From JAYWXI01 sp036016955 (GTDB lineage Bacteria; Bacteroidota; Bacteroidia; Flavobacteriales; Weeksellaceae), in NCBI RefSeq assembly GCF_036016955.1, contig NZ_JAYWXI010000010.1, forward strand, positions 1 through 64,000: a DNA stretch of 64,000 bases, given 5' to 3'. How positions within the stretch are numbered: the stretch's first letter is position 1; each line of letters opens with the position of its first letter. This document shows, piece by piece, positions 8,396 through 17,043 of this stretch. The notes beneath the pieces were generated by a model, which did not search any database, had not been told where the DNA came from, and saw only the letters and a list, made by a program, of their open reading frames with translations. A program made the position numbers and the translations under genes.

Positions 8396-8764
8396 ATGAA
8401 AAAAATACTGCTAATTTTAGGTTTCGTTTTTGTAGGAATCGTTATGTCTCTAAACATGAATTTTCAATTGAAAAAGGATGAAATTATTGGGAAATATGCA
8501 AATAGGAATTTTTACTAATAAACATTGTTGTGTAGAAGCACCTCATAAGCATGATACTCTAACAATCTATTTATAATGGAACTTTTGAAAGTAAATTTTA
8601 CGGTAAAGGAAACTTACAAATTTGAAAATAATAATTTGCACTTAAATTGTAATTATGAATATGGCAAAGCGGAATGCAAAACAATAATGACAAATAAACT
8701 TTTTCAGAAGCATAGAATAGGGTTAAATTATAAGCTAAGTCATTATTACGAAAAAATTCAATAA
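8396..8764 (+). pseudogene. broken small exported-protein gene
   Basis: It starts MKKILLILGFVFVGIVMSLN, a signal peptide or anchor, and the frame ends at TAA 8516-8518. Coding sense continues in other frames: about 8513-8570 reads TNKHCCVEAPHKHDTLTIY, about 8576-8610 reads NGTFESKFYGKG, and 8610-8764 reads TYKFENNNLHLNCNYEYGKA to the final stop. At least two single-base shifts therefore broke a gene of about 120 codons. Family unknown. Confidence 0.6.
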
Positions 8765-8836
8765 TCGTTTTTGAGTTTTCAAAAATGATGCTAAGAATTT
8801 TTCAAAATAAACAATTAAGAGAATAAAATAAAAAAA

Positions 8837-9057
8837 CGGCAGATAATATCGTGTTTGTGCAAAGCGGGGAGCGGTGTTGAGTCGAAAAGCAGGAAATTTA
8901 TCCGCAAATGCTTTTCAATTCGACTTTTTTTAATAATTTAGTTTCATTGAAATCGAAGATTCGGCGAAGCCAAAAAGCCTCTGCTTAGGTTGGTCCAAAT
9001 TGAACTTTAGGTTCAATTTGGTTCGCCCTTTGCAAATACTTTTTCCGTTAGCCGCAA
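8837..9057. repeat. attC-like palindrome G, family-1 copy
   Basis: Nearly base-for-base equal to palindrome C over its whole length, plus a 24-bp insertion (atcgaagattcggcgaagcc) after the central tttcattga. It ends ctttttccgttagccgcaat. The outer arms and both inner hairpins of copy C are preserved. Such identity between two non-adjacent copies suggests recent duplication or gene conversion. Confidence 0.8.
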
Positions 9058-9077
9058 TGTTTTTAAAATCTCCTGAA

Positions 9078-9674
9078 ATGAAGATATTTTATAGTTTACT
9101 TTTTGTCATTACTCTATCTCAATTTCTATTAAGCCAAAATTCAAATTTTGTTGAATATAAAATTTTGATGATCGGATCCCCACAAGAAATACATTTAATT
9201 AAAGATGAAAATGACACTTACCGAGGATATATCAACGCTGAATTCTATAAACCCCATCAAAAGTTTTTAGGCATTTTAATCAGAAAGCATAAAGAAATAG
9301 TCATTAAAATAGACTTAAATCCTAGTATTGTAGAAAATACAATGAAGAAATTGCAAAATGCAGGTATTGAAACTATCGAAGACTGCAGAAACGACGCAGA
9401 CTGTAAATCTATAAACTTTTTAGATCCTGACGTTTTAGTATTTAAAATAAATAATTCAAAAAATACTAAAAAGCTTGAATTCGAAGAAGTTTATCCGGAG
9501 AATACTAAAAAGGATAATGTTGAGCAGAATGTTTTGCGTAGAAAGGCACAAATATTAGTTACAATCATCGATGAAAACCTTAAATTAAAGGAAAAATTTA
9601 AAATTGTGCGAAAACAACTAAATAAACCGTATTGCTACGGGTGTGGAGGAATCTCCTCTTGTTGCGTATATTAA
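9078..9674 (+). CDS. secreted protein with Cys-rich tail
   Basis: A 198-residue protein; I chose ATG 9078, which gives the signal peptide MKIFYSLLFVITLSQFLLSQ. Earlier in-frame starts lie in palindrome G. The middle is hydrophilic with ECRNDADCKS near residue 105, and the tail YCYGCGGISSCCVY holds five cysteines, suggesting disulphides or metal binding outside the cytoplasm. No family is recognised. It is the sole gene between palindromes G and H. Confidence 0.7.
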   Translation: MKIFYSLLFVITLSQFLLSQNSNFVEYKILMIGSPQEIHLIKDENDTYRGYINAEFYKPHQKFLGILIRKHKEIVIKIDLNPSIVENTMKKLQNAGIETIEDCRNDADCKSINFLDPDVLVFKINNSKNTKKLEFEEVYPENTKKDNVEQNVLRRKAQILVTIIDENLKLKEKFKIVRKQLNKPYCYGCGGISSCCVY

Positions 9675-9675
9675 T

Positions 9676-9899
9676 ACTACGGCTAACATCATATTTGCGC
9701 AAGGCGGGGAGCGGTGTTGAGTCGAAAAACAGGAAATTTATCCGCCTATGCTTTTCAATTCAACTTTTTTTAATAATTTAGTTTCATTGAAATCGAAGAT
9801 TCGGCGAAGCCAAAAAGCCTCTGCTTTGGTTGGTTGAAATTGAACGAGTGATTCAAATTCGACCACCTTTCACAAATGCTTTTTCCGTTAGCTGTAGTC
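9676..9899. repeat. attC-like palindrome H, family-1 copy
   Basis: Starts ctacggctaacatcatattt and ends ctttttccgttagctgtagt. It carries the same central block and the same 24-bp insertion as copy G. Its right arm (ttgaaattgaacgagtgatt) has diverged while keeping the hairpin, TTGAAATTGAAC with ATTCAAATTCGA. This is compensatory-looking change. Confidence 0.8.
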
Positions 9900-9921
9900 A
9901 TATTACAACACTCTTTTTTAA

Positions 9922-10524
9922 ATGAAAAATAGAATATTTACATTTAATCTTCAAACTTTTAAAGACTTTGAAGATTTTGAAAATTGGCTTAAGATCTTAT
10001 TTTATCTTAACGATTCATTACAAAAAGAGTATGACTTAATATATCAAGATAGTTTTTATGTAAAAATATATGAGCTTCTCAATGATGGATTAGCATATTC
10101 GCAAAAGATACTCAAGAATTGCCACGCAAAAAACGAAACACAAAATGCTAACTGGTATAGCACGTTGATTACTCAAATTGAAAATATACAAAATCAATTT
10201 TCTGAAGAGGAATTACAATATATTGAATACAGAAGAAATAAAGTCTGTCATATATTTTTAAGTGGTTATGATAGAATAAAAAAAGATTTAAGCATTAACA
10301 AGAAAAGAAAAAATATAGATTTAGAAATATTACAATCAAATCTATACAAAGTCATTAGCAAACTTGAACACCTAGAAAACCCCAATTTATACTTTAACAA
10401 TAAAATACATCCAATTTTAAACGATCTTTATAAAAAGCTAATAACTACGGCTAACGTTCCGGCGGCTTTGCGAAGTCCCCTTTGGGAGCGAAGCTTCTGT
10501 AAGGGGATTTTGCAAAGCTGTTGA
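9922..10524 (+). CDS. helical protein with HEPN-like RNxxxH motif
   Basis: The frame of 200 codons encodes an almost wholly helical protein, MKNRIFTFNLQTFKDFEDFE onward. At about residue 107 is YIEYRRNKVCHIFLSGYD; RNKVCH fits the R-x4-H motif of HEPN ribonucleases, such as those of toxin-antitoxin and abortive-infection systems. That assignment is an inference from one motif plus helicity. The last 30 or so codons read into palindrome I; a TAATAA lies in another frame at about 10440, so a one-base change near the end has probably removed the native stop. Confidence 0.6.
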   Translation: MKNRIFTFNLQTFKDFEDFENWLKILFYLNDSLQKEYDLIYQDSFYVKIYELLNDGLAYSQKILKNCHAKNETQNANWYSTLITQIENIQNQFSEEELQYIEYRRNKVCHIFLSGYDRIKKDLSINKKRKNIDLEILQSNLYKVISKLEHLENPNLYFNNKIHPILNDLYKKLITTANVPAALRSPLWERSFCKGILQSC

Positions 10525-10645
10525 TGTGCGACGTTCGCGGAGCGGTGTTGAGTTGAAAAACAGGAAATTTATCCGCATATGCTTTTCAATTCGACTTTTT
10601 TTAATAATTTAGTCCCATTGAAAAAGCATTTGCTCGGGATAAATT
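10445..10645. repeat. composite palindrome I
   Basis: Starts actacggctaacgttccggc. A short palindrome, GCTTTGCGAAGTCCCCTT with AAGGGGATTTTGCAAAGC (10465-10519), is followed directly by a truncated family-1 copy from gcggagcggtgttgagttga to aaaaagcatttgctcgggat. The family-1 right arm with its ccgttagc core is missing. It looks like a fusion of two different palindromes with loss of the gene between them. Confidence 0.65.
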
Positions 10646-10665
10646 TAAAAGAATGAATACCAAAA

Positions 10666-11052
10666 ATGAAAAACATCTTTTTTAATTTAAGTGTAGCTCT
10701 AATTTTAGCGAGCTGTGCTTCAACGGTAAAAACAGATATTTCAAACAAGGAAACGGCATTAACTATAAATGATAAAGTAGCTTTCTTAGATTTAAATCAT
10801 AAGGTTCCTGAAACGGCTAAAAGAATTGGAAACGCAAAATTTGGCGATTCTGGATTTTCAACGGACTGTAATTTTAATTCAAATCTTATAAGAGCCAGAC
10901 AGATAGCTCGTGAAAATGGAGCGAATATTGTAAAAGTAACAGAAGCTAAAAACCCGAATTTTTGGAGTACTTGTCATAGAATTGAAGTTGATTTTTACAA
11001 ATATGAAGGGGATGTTAGTGCTTTACAACAATATCAGTTACAAGTTAAATAA
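10666..11052 (+). CDS. lipoprotein, unknown function
   Basis: A 128-residue protein with the lipoprotein signal MKNIFFNLSVALILASCAST (Cys at about 17). The mature part contains ARQIARENGANIVKVTEA at about 77-94, resembling the conserved helix-strand of small Bacteroidota outer-membrane lipoproteins, and two further cysteines. It is followed after 17 bp by another lipoprotein gene with no palindrome between, so the two form one unit. Confidence 0.7.
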   Translation: MKNIFFNLSVALILASCASTVKTDISNKETALTINDKVAFLDLNHKVPETAKRIGNAKFGDSGFSTDCNFNSNLIRARQIARENGANIVKVTEAKNPNFWSTCHRIEVDFYKYEGDVSALQQYQLQVK

Positions 11053-11069
11053 AACTATAAAGAAAAAAT

Positions 11070-11534
11070 ATGAGAAAATTATCCTTTATTTTGGGCTTAG
11101 CCGTAGTATTTACGACTACAAGTTGTGCAACAATCGTTTCGGGGAGCCGACAAACCGTAAAATTTGCAAGTACGCCAAGTGAAGCTACTGTGTTTATTGA
11201 TGAGGTGGAAGTTGGAAAAACGCCATACGAAACTAAGCTGGAAAGAAAACGGGAGTATCAAGTTATGATAAAATTAGATGGATATAAATCGTATGAAACC
11301 AGAATAACAAAAAAATTTAATGCTTGGTATCTTGGTAATATCGTTTTTGGAGGGATTATTGGGTTAATTGTTGACCCCGTTACAGGAGCGATTTATAGTC
11401 TTACTCCAAAAGAACTGGACGCAAAGCTTGAACAAGGAATGGCATTTAATACATCAAAAAATGGAGTTTATATTGCTGTTTCGTTGGAAGTTGATGAAAA
11501 TTGGAAAAAAGTTGGACAATTAGAAAAGCTTTAA
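11070..11534 (+). CDS. PEGA-domain lipoprotein
   Basis: A 154-residue protein. Lipoprotein signal MRKLSFILGLAVVFTTTSCA with Cys at 19, then a PEGA-type domain: TPSEATVFIDEVEVGKTPYE at about 32-52 and KLDGYKSYE at about 66. A Gly-rich hydrophobic stretch, IVFGGIIGLIVDPVTGAIY, lies at about 91-109. PEGA domains are surface beta modules. It is probably an envelope protein co-expressed with the lipoprotein 17 bp upstream, and is followed by a strong terminator. Confidence 0.8.
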   Translation: MRKLSFILGLAVVFTTTSCATIVSGSRQTVKFASTPSEATVFIDEVEVGKTPYETKLERKREYQVMIKLDGYKSYETRITKKFNAWYLGNIVFGGIIGLIVDPVTGAIYSLTPKELDAKLEQGMAFNTSKNGVYIAVSLEVDENWKKVGQLEKL

Positions 11535-11535
11535 A

Positions 11536-11795
11536 AAACTTCTGTCAACATCGTATTGACGAAATGGAGAGTTAAGGGAGAAACTGAAAGTTTCTCCCTT
11601 TTTTATAAATTTAGAAAAATAATGGAGGGTTGTTGCTTAGAATAGTGTAAGGTTAAACGTTTAGGTTTTCGACGGAATAAAAGTTACAGCGTGGAAACGA
11701 GAGAAAATATAAAAGCAAGATGGATTTACTTGAAACTATTGTCTATCTTTGATGGTGTTTTAGTTGATTGGCAACCCTCAGGCATTATCTGAAAT
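11536..11795. repeat. decayed palindrome-like region J
   Basis: The left core aaaaaacttctgtcaacatc follows the stop; ggcattatctgaaatttt lies just before the next start. The first 60 bases resemble palindrome B (ggag..ttaaggga). The arms no longer pair well. It contains a terminator at 11576-11604 and no convincing gene. Confidence 0.4.
11576..11604 (+). terminator. intrinsic terminator
   Basis: GGGAGAAACT, loop GAA, AGTTTCTCCC, then TTTTTT: a perfect 10-bp stem with a T-run. It ends the two-lipoprotein transcript. Confidence 0.85.
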
Positions 11796-11805
11796 TTTAT
11801 ACCAA

Positions 11806-12915
11806 ATGAAACCTTTATTTGCAGCTCTATTAATTGCGCTTTGTGCGACTTCTATAAACGCTCAAGATTTAAACTCAGAACTGAAAACTTTAACGGAACA
11901 AAACCAATATAAAAAAATTGTAGAGGAATATTCGAAGAATTACGAAAACTTATCTGCTCAATCTTTGTATTATATCGGCCAAGCGTTCTATATGTTGGAG
12001 AACGACAAAGAATGTTTAAAGTTTATGGATTTATCAATCAAAAAGGATAATCAGAATCCGGCTCCCTTTTTTATAAAAGCCTCTACATTAAATTATATGG
12101 GGGAGTTTGATGAAGCCATCGTCCATTTTCAAAAAGCTATAAAATTAAATCCAAATGATGTGGAATCGTTGAGTGGTCTTGGCGATGCTTACCATCAAAA
12201 AGGAGATTATATAAAAGCGGCGGAGTCTTATTTAAAAGCAACAAAACTTCCTGATTGTCCTGAACGAACATTTTATATGTTGGGCCAGATGTATTCGGAT
12301 TCAAAAGACACCGAAAAAGCATTAGAAGCATTCTGTCAAGCAAAGAATAATATAAATCCCACCTCCGAATATTATGCGAATTCACTTTTCAATATTGGGT
12401 TATTGGAGTCTTTGAAAAAAAATTACGCAAAGGCGGAGCCAATTTTTAAAGAAATTATTCAAATCGCTCCAAATGATTATCATTCCTATTCTAAACTGAT
12501 TAAAATATACTATCACAATAGGGATTATGATAAGGCTGAACCTTTGAAAAAAAATCTTTATGAGGCACATAGACAAGGTAAGCTAATAGGTACAAATTTG
12601 GAAGATATGTTTTGCATCGAGCAATTTGAATGGGAAAATAATAACGTTTTAGTTTTTGAACGTTACGAAAATGGAAATAAAGGTAATATTTATAACAAAC
12701 ATCTGTTTTATGTAAAAGACAAGAATGGAACAACTTTATTGAGGGTGCAAACCGAGTTTTCGCCCACTTCCGTAACTCTAAAAGGATCCGAGTACGTGCT
12801 TTGTGCAAATCGGGGTTCTGTTCATTTTAATCCGGGAATTGGATTTAGAGAGGGGTATAAATACGAAGATGTAAAATCGGCCTCAATAAAACTTTTCGAA
12901 AAATATCTAAAATAA
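11806..12915 (+). CDS. secreted TPR-repeat protein
   Basis: A 369-residue protein from ATG 11806, giving signal peptide MKPLFAALLIALCATSINAQ. At least five TPR-like helix pairs run from about residue 40 to 240, for example DEAIVHFQKAIKLNPNDVES, IKAAESYLKATKLPD and AKAEPIFKEIIQIAPNDYHS. The C-terminal 100 residues are beta-rich and unrecognised. TPR proteins mediate protein contacts; here it is probably in the periplasm. The spaced repeats and export signal resemble the IS-split gene at 6442. Confidence 0.75.
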   Translation: MKPLFAALLIALCATSINAQDLNSELKTLTEQNQYKKIVEEYSKNYENLSAQSLYYIGQAFYMLENDKECLKFMDLSIKKDNQNPAPFFIKASTLNYMGEFDEAIVHFQKAIKLNPNDVESLSGLGDAYHQKGDYIKAAESYLKATKLPDCPERTFYMLGQMYSDSKDTEKALEAFCQAKNNINPTSEYYANSLFNIGLLESLKKNYAKAEPIFKEIIQIAPNDYHSYSKLIKIYYHNRDYDKAEPLKKNLYEAHRQGKLIGTNLEDMFCIEQFEWENNNVLVFERYENGNKGNIYNKHLFYVKDKNGTTLLRVQTEFSPTSVTLKGSEYVLCANRGSVHFNPGIGFREGYKYEDVKSASIKLFEKYLK

Positions 12916-13065
12916 AAACGGAGGATAAACAAGAGTGCGCAGACGTTAGGATTTTTTTTGGGGGGAGGGGAATCTTGTTTACACGCTTTAGCGTTCACAG
13001 ATTACTTTTTTTGCGTAAATTAGCGGTAGGGGAAAAGCATCGGTTTTGATCGGTCGAAACTCTTA
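12916..13065. repeat. degenerate palindrome N
   Basis: acggaggataaacaagag follows the stop. The central gattactttttttgcgtaaa, then ttagcggtaggggaaaagca, parallels the centre of palindrome A (attactttttttcctaaatt, then agcaatacggaaaaagca). The right core is not recognisable. No gene. Confidence 0.45.
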
Positions 13066-13118
13066 AAAAAACATTGCAAAATTTGAAATATAACGTCGCT
13101 TTATAAACATTTAAATAA

Positions 13119-14909
13119 ATGAGAAAATTTCTTTTATCCATTCTGACACTGGGGGTATTCGTCTATGGTAATGCTCAGAAAATCAAATCGGAAACGTTGG
13201 AGCTGACTAAGGTTGTTCAGCCCAAATTACTGAAAACAGAAAATCCTATCGATATTACTTTGGTGAGAACCACCTCTGCTGAAGAACTAAAAAACAATAA
13301 TCTGCTCAACACTTACGTGAGTGTGCCTAGATACATCCTAAACAACACAAGTACACCGAAGTATATTGCGGTTTTGGATTATTCTTACCAACCGGCTACG
13401 GCTAAAATCGGAAAGTTGGGAACGACGTTGAATGAGCTGTATTTTAAATCTAATATTAAGGCCGTTTTGTACCTTATGGAAAGAGATAAGGGTGTTTTTT
13501 ATCAAGAGGACATCGAATTATCAAACAGTTCGCAAAACAACTGGAAAAGCGAAGAGGTTGGCCTTTCTTCACTTGGAGTTGTTACGCTGTTAAACGAAAC
13601 CGTATCTAACGCGGATGTGGGGAAATATATTCTAAACGGAGAATTTAGGCCGGAAGTCGTTAATGAAATTGAAAAAAAGCAGATTGAAAGACTGACGATT
13701 AAGGCTTATCAAACCATCAGGGATTGTATGACCGAAAACAACGTTAAAAACAGATTGGTTTTCAATTACCTGAAGTCTGGGGATGATTTTACTTCTCCTG
13801 ATTTTGACAATGCTTATTCTAAGTTAAAAAATAGCATCAATCCAATCAATAAAACGGAAATTCTTGGTGCGATAGAGCTTTGGAAAAATGAAGCGGCGAA
13901 AATACCGGAGGGAAGTGAAAAAATAAAAAAGAAATATAAAGCGGCCATTTTGGAAAATATATTAACGGCATTTTATATTATAGATGAATTTAATGCAGAT
14001 GATGTTGCAAACGAACTCAAAAGGTTGGATGAAAAAAGTGAGGCGCTTTATTTCTACACAAAACAAAAAAAGATTTTTTCGGAGAATAACAAGCAAATAA
14101 AGGAATTTAGCTATGCCGCTCTTCCGGACAATGTTCCTATTCCCGAAGTCAATAAAAACTTGTTTAATGCTGCTAATTCTGGCTCTACCGACACGACTTA
14201 TCCGAAAATTAATAAACTAAGACCGTACAATACGTGGAATTACCATCCTATTCTTAATTTAAACAATCTTAAATACCAGTTGATGGTATTAAAAGATGAG
14301 GATAAATTGTTTTTGAAGTATCAAAACTTTTTGATGGACGAGATACTTTGGTACATGATGAATATTAAAAATAATTCCAAAGAGCTTCCGTCAAAATCAA
14401 GAAAAGAGCTCGAAGCCTTCATTGCATTTGCAGAAAAGCTGAATCAGGAATACGAAACGAAAAAACTATATAAATTTTCGGATGAGCGAAACTATAAGTT
14501 GATGAAAGCGCGGGAGTATGTTTCTGCTAACTATAAATTAAATGATTTCTTTCAATTTATTCCCCATATGGATTTGGCGGTAAATGTTTTTTTTGAAAAT
14601 AAAAACCCTAAATTAACAAGTGTGTTTAAGGATGTGGTTGAAATAAATTCGATAGTTCAACTAAGGAAATTTGCTTATGACGACTACTACGAAAGCCAAA
14701 GAAAAGAAAAGGAAAGAGAATTGGATGAATACATCGAAACCAAGGCTGAAAACATTCCTACATACAAAGATGAAATTTATTTTGAGTTCAAAAATTCAAT
14801 AAAGGTTTTGGATTATATTAGTGAAAAAAGAGTTTTGTCTGACGAAGAATACAACAACTACCAGTCGTTACTGAATGAAGTTTTATATAGGCTGAACACT
14901 TATAAATAG
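13119..14909 (+). CDS. large secreted protein of unknown function
   Basis: A 596-residue protein with signal peptide MRKFLLSILTLGVFVYGNAQ. The body is hydrophilic, predicted mostly helical after residue 170, with no motif I can name. A C-terminal segment rich in Lys/Glu (SQRKEKERELDEYIETKAEN) may be coiled coil. It is followed 42 bp later by a second secreted protein on the same strand, probably the same transcript. Base composition is AT-rich like the array. Confidence 0.75.
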   Translation: MRKFLLSILTLGVFVYGNAQKIKSETLELTKVVQPKLLKTENPIDITLVRTTSAEELKNNNLLNTYVSVPRYILNNTSTPKYIAVLDYSYQPATAKIGKLGTTLNELYFKSNIKAVLYLMERDKGVFYQEDIELSNSSQNNWKSEEVGLSSLGVVTLLNETVSNADVGKYILNGEFRPEVVNEIEKKQIERLTIKAYQTIRDCMTENNVKNRLVFNYLKSGDDFTSPDFDNAYSKLKNSINPINKTEILGAIELWKNEAAKIPEGSEKIKKKYKAAILENILTAFYIIDEFNADDVANELKRLDEKSEALYFYTKQKKIFSENNKQIKEFSYAALPDNVPIPEVNKNLFNAANSGSTDTTYPKINKLRPYNTWNYHPILNLNNLKYQLMVLKDEDKLFLKYQNFLMDEILWYMMNIKNNSKELPSKSRKELEAFIAFAEKLNQEYETKKLYKFSDERNYKLMKAREYVSANYKLNDFFQFIPHMDLAVNVFFENKNPKLTSVFKDVVEINSIVQLRKFAYDDYYESQRKEKERELDEYIETKAENIPTYKDEIYFEFKNSIKVLDYISEKRVLSDEEYNNYQSLLNEVLYRLNTYK

Positions 14910-14951
14910 AACTTTTTCGCTGAAAAATTGCCTGAAAAATCTAAATAATCT

Positions 14952-15500
14952 ATGAAGAAATTATTGGCTACTTCTTTAGTGGTTTTAGCTTCTGTTGTAA
15001 TGGCTCAAAGTTTACCGCGAGTGCCTGCCAGAGGAGCGTCCTCGGTTGTCGGCGAGGTTCGGGTTCATTCGCGTAAAGGCGTTTTGATTGAAAAGCAAGT
15101 TTTTGGCATGGGGAAATTCAAGCATCTGACTATCCAGAAAATTGTTTCGAAAGATACGTCTGACAGTTCAACAGAGGGGGTGTTGGGTATTATGACGGAA
15201 TACAAGACCTACGATGCTTTTTCTCAACGGACTTTGACCATAGATAAGACCGAACTTTCAAAATTAATCGAGTCGTTGTCGATCCTATACCAAAAGGAAA
15301 ACAATAGGGCAGAGGTTGAGACGAAGTATAAATTTCGGACGTCGAATAATATTGAATTTGGAGGGGTTTATAATGCGGTTAGTAAAGGCTGGGAGAATTA
15401 TATAACCCTGCCATCAAGGGAAAATAACATTTACGGTTACAGTCGGGAAGAATTAAAGGAGCTGATTGACCTCTTGAAGAAAGTAGAGAAAGAGCTTTAA
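14952..15500 (+). CDS. secreted protein of unknown function
   Basis: A 182-residue protein; signal peptide MKKLLATSLVVLASVVMAQ. The mature protein is beta-rich with the repeated pattern SRKGVLIEKQVFG and KTELSKLIESLSILYQ. No family is recognised. It lies between the 596-residue protein and a cytoplasmic protein 11 bp downstream; tight spacing suggests co-transcription. Confidence 0.7.
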   Translation: MKKLLATSLVVLASVVMAQSLPRVPARGASSVVGEVRVHSRKGVLIEKQVFGMGKFKHLTIQKIVSKDTSDSSTEGVLGIMTEYKTYDAFSQRTLTIDKTELSKLIESLSILYQKENNRAEVETKYKFRTSNNIEFGGVYNAVSKGWENYITLPSRENNIYGYSREELKELIDLLKKVEKEL

Positions 15501-15511
15501 GAATCCTCGAA

Positions 15512-15862
15512 ATGACCGATACAAATTACCCTATTGCCACTGGAATCGACACCAAAACATTTTACTTAATAGTGTCTTTCTTGAAGAAAGACCGATGGGA
15601 ACTGCTGGCCGAATATAACGATGAAATGGTTGACAAGGGCGTTGATTTTGATTTGTATTACTTTAAAAAAAGGGATGATTTAATTTGGATGGCATGGAGT
15701 AATTGGTTTGAAGGGGAAATAAAAGCCAATATGGAAACGTTAAATGGTCTTTCAAAGAAATTCAATTTGGAATTGAAGTTTGGTACCCCAGAATACCTCA
15801 AAGCCCCGGATGTTTTATCAGAAATGGAAGGATTAATCAAATTTAAAGAGGATAACGGGTAA
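15512..15862 (+). CDS. small cytoplasmic protein of unknown function
   Basis: A 116-residue protein without signal or membrane segment. FYLIVSFLKKDRWELLAEYN and YYFKKRDDLIWMAWSNWFEG are its most ordered stretches; aromatic content is high. It may be an immunity-type or substrate-binding small protein, but I do not recognise it. It is spaced 11 bp from the gene before and about 26 bp from the membrane protein after. Confidence 0.6.
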   Translation: MTDTNYPIATGIDTKTFYLIVSFLKKDRWELLAEYNDEMVDKGVDFDLYYFKKRDDLIWMAWSNWFEGEIKANMETLNGLSKKFNLELKFGTPEYLKAPDVLSEMEGLIKFKEDNG

Positions 15863-15887
15863 CGTTCTGGCTTTGGCATTGCGAAAA

Positions 15888-16355
15888 ATGGGAAAAACAA
15901 TTGAAGTGAAAGATAAAATAGGGTTTGGAAGGGCTAAATATCGGGTTTTAATCGTTGTGTTTTTTGTTGCTTCTCTATTTTTCAATGGATTGGTTGTGCA
16001 GGACTATGATGGTGTTAAAAAATACAATGGACTGGAATTGTTTGTTCTTGGTTTTTTGTCTTTTTGGGGAGGAGGGATTTTGGAGTTTTTGGTATGGCTG
16101 GCTAATCCATTAGCGTTATTTGCTTTTTTCTTTTTTAAGAAAAAACCGAAGTGGCGTTTTTTATTTGCATTAATTTCCTTTGGGCTGGCTATCAGCTTTG
16201 CGGGTTGGGAGCAAGTGCTGATTTCTGAAAATGGCAGGCAAGGCGAAATAATGACTTTGGGAGCCGCTTATTGGTTTTGGGTTTTAACGCTCATGTTGGT
16301 ACTGGTTTTGAGTGGATTTGGTTTAATGCAAAAATCAAAGGAGGGGGCTGAGTAA
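15888..16355 (+). CDS. four-helix membrane protein, unknown
   Basis: About 155 residues from ATG 15888; an upstream in-frame start at 15873 is possible. Four hydrophobic segments are visible: YRVLIVVFFVASLFFNGLVV, LFVLGFLSFWGGGILEFLVWL, FLFALISFGLAISFAG and YWFWVLTLMLVLVLSGFGL. The N-terminus is basic and cytoplasmic. No conserved family is recognised. Confidence 0.65.
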   Translation: MGKTIEVKDKIGFGRAKYRVLIVVFFVASLFFNGLVVQDYDGVKKYNGLELFVLGFLSFWGGGILEFLVWLANPLALFAFFFFKKKPKWRFLFALISFGLAISFAGWEQVLISENGRQGEIMTLGAAYWFWVLTLMLVLVLSGFGLMQKSKEGAE

Positions 16356-16534
16356 AAAGAAATACTGCATCTGACAACGCTTTGTGGCAATTGGGCTGCG
16401 GGATATTGGGACAAAACGGATTTAAGTTAAAGGAAAGAAATGTCTGATATTTACCTTAAAATCGAGAAATGGAAAATATTTTAGGCGGCAATTGGCAAAT
16501 TTGGATTGCTTTTTTTCATAAGCTGTGCTGTAAA

Positions 16535-16942
16535 ATGAAAAAACGACAACTTAAAACCTTCGGAATTTTAGGTATTGTTCTATCTAATTTGAGTTGTGAT
16601 CCATCGCATACCATAAAAATCATTAATAATGGAGAATCCGATTTAAAAGTTAAATTTGAGATAGATTCAAAAAATGAAATCCATGCTTTATATAACATTG
16701 AAGGGCGAAATAAAGATACGATTTGCTATAATTTGAAAAGTAAGGACACTGTAAAAATGGATTTTGGTATTGGGACATGGTCGGACTCCGAAATTCATGA
16801 CCAGGCTAATGCATTTAAATCCATAGAGTTTGAAAATAATGATTTGAAAAAAAAATTAAAACAAAAGAAAGTATCGAAACCCTTTTTAAGGAAAATAGAA
16901 AAAGTGGGATTTTGGGAGAAGCTTGGAGTACGGAAATCCTAA
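16535..16942 (+). CDS. small lipoprotein, unknown
   Basis: A 135-residue protein from ATG 16535, chosen because it yields the lipoprotein signal MKKRQLKTFGILGIVLSNLSC. The mature part is beta-rich (SHTIKIINNGESDLKVKFEI) and ends in a very basic segment, LKKKLKQKKVSKPFLRK. An in-frame ATG at 16469 would bury the signal. Function unknown. Confidence 0.6.
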   Translation: MKKRQLKTFGILGIVLSNLSCDPSHTIKIINNGESDLKVKFEIDSKNEIHALYNIEGRNKDTICYNLKSKDTVKMDFGIGTWSDSEIHDQANAFKSIEFENNDLKKKLKQKKVSKPFLRKIEKVGFWEKLGVRKS

Positions 16943-17043
16943 TAATGGAGAAATGATATTGTTGTCAACAAAGCTTTTGTTTGGGTTTAATTTCGTTTGT
17001 CTTTTGCGAAACGATAGGAAAATGGGACTTGCATAATATTGCA

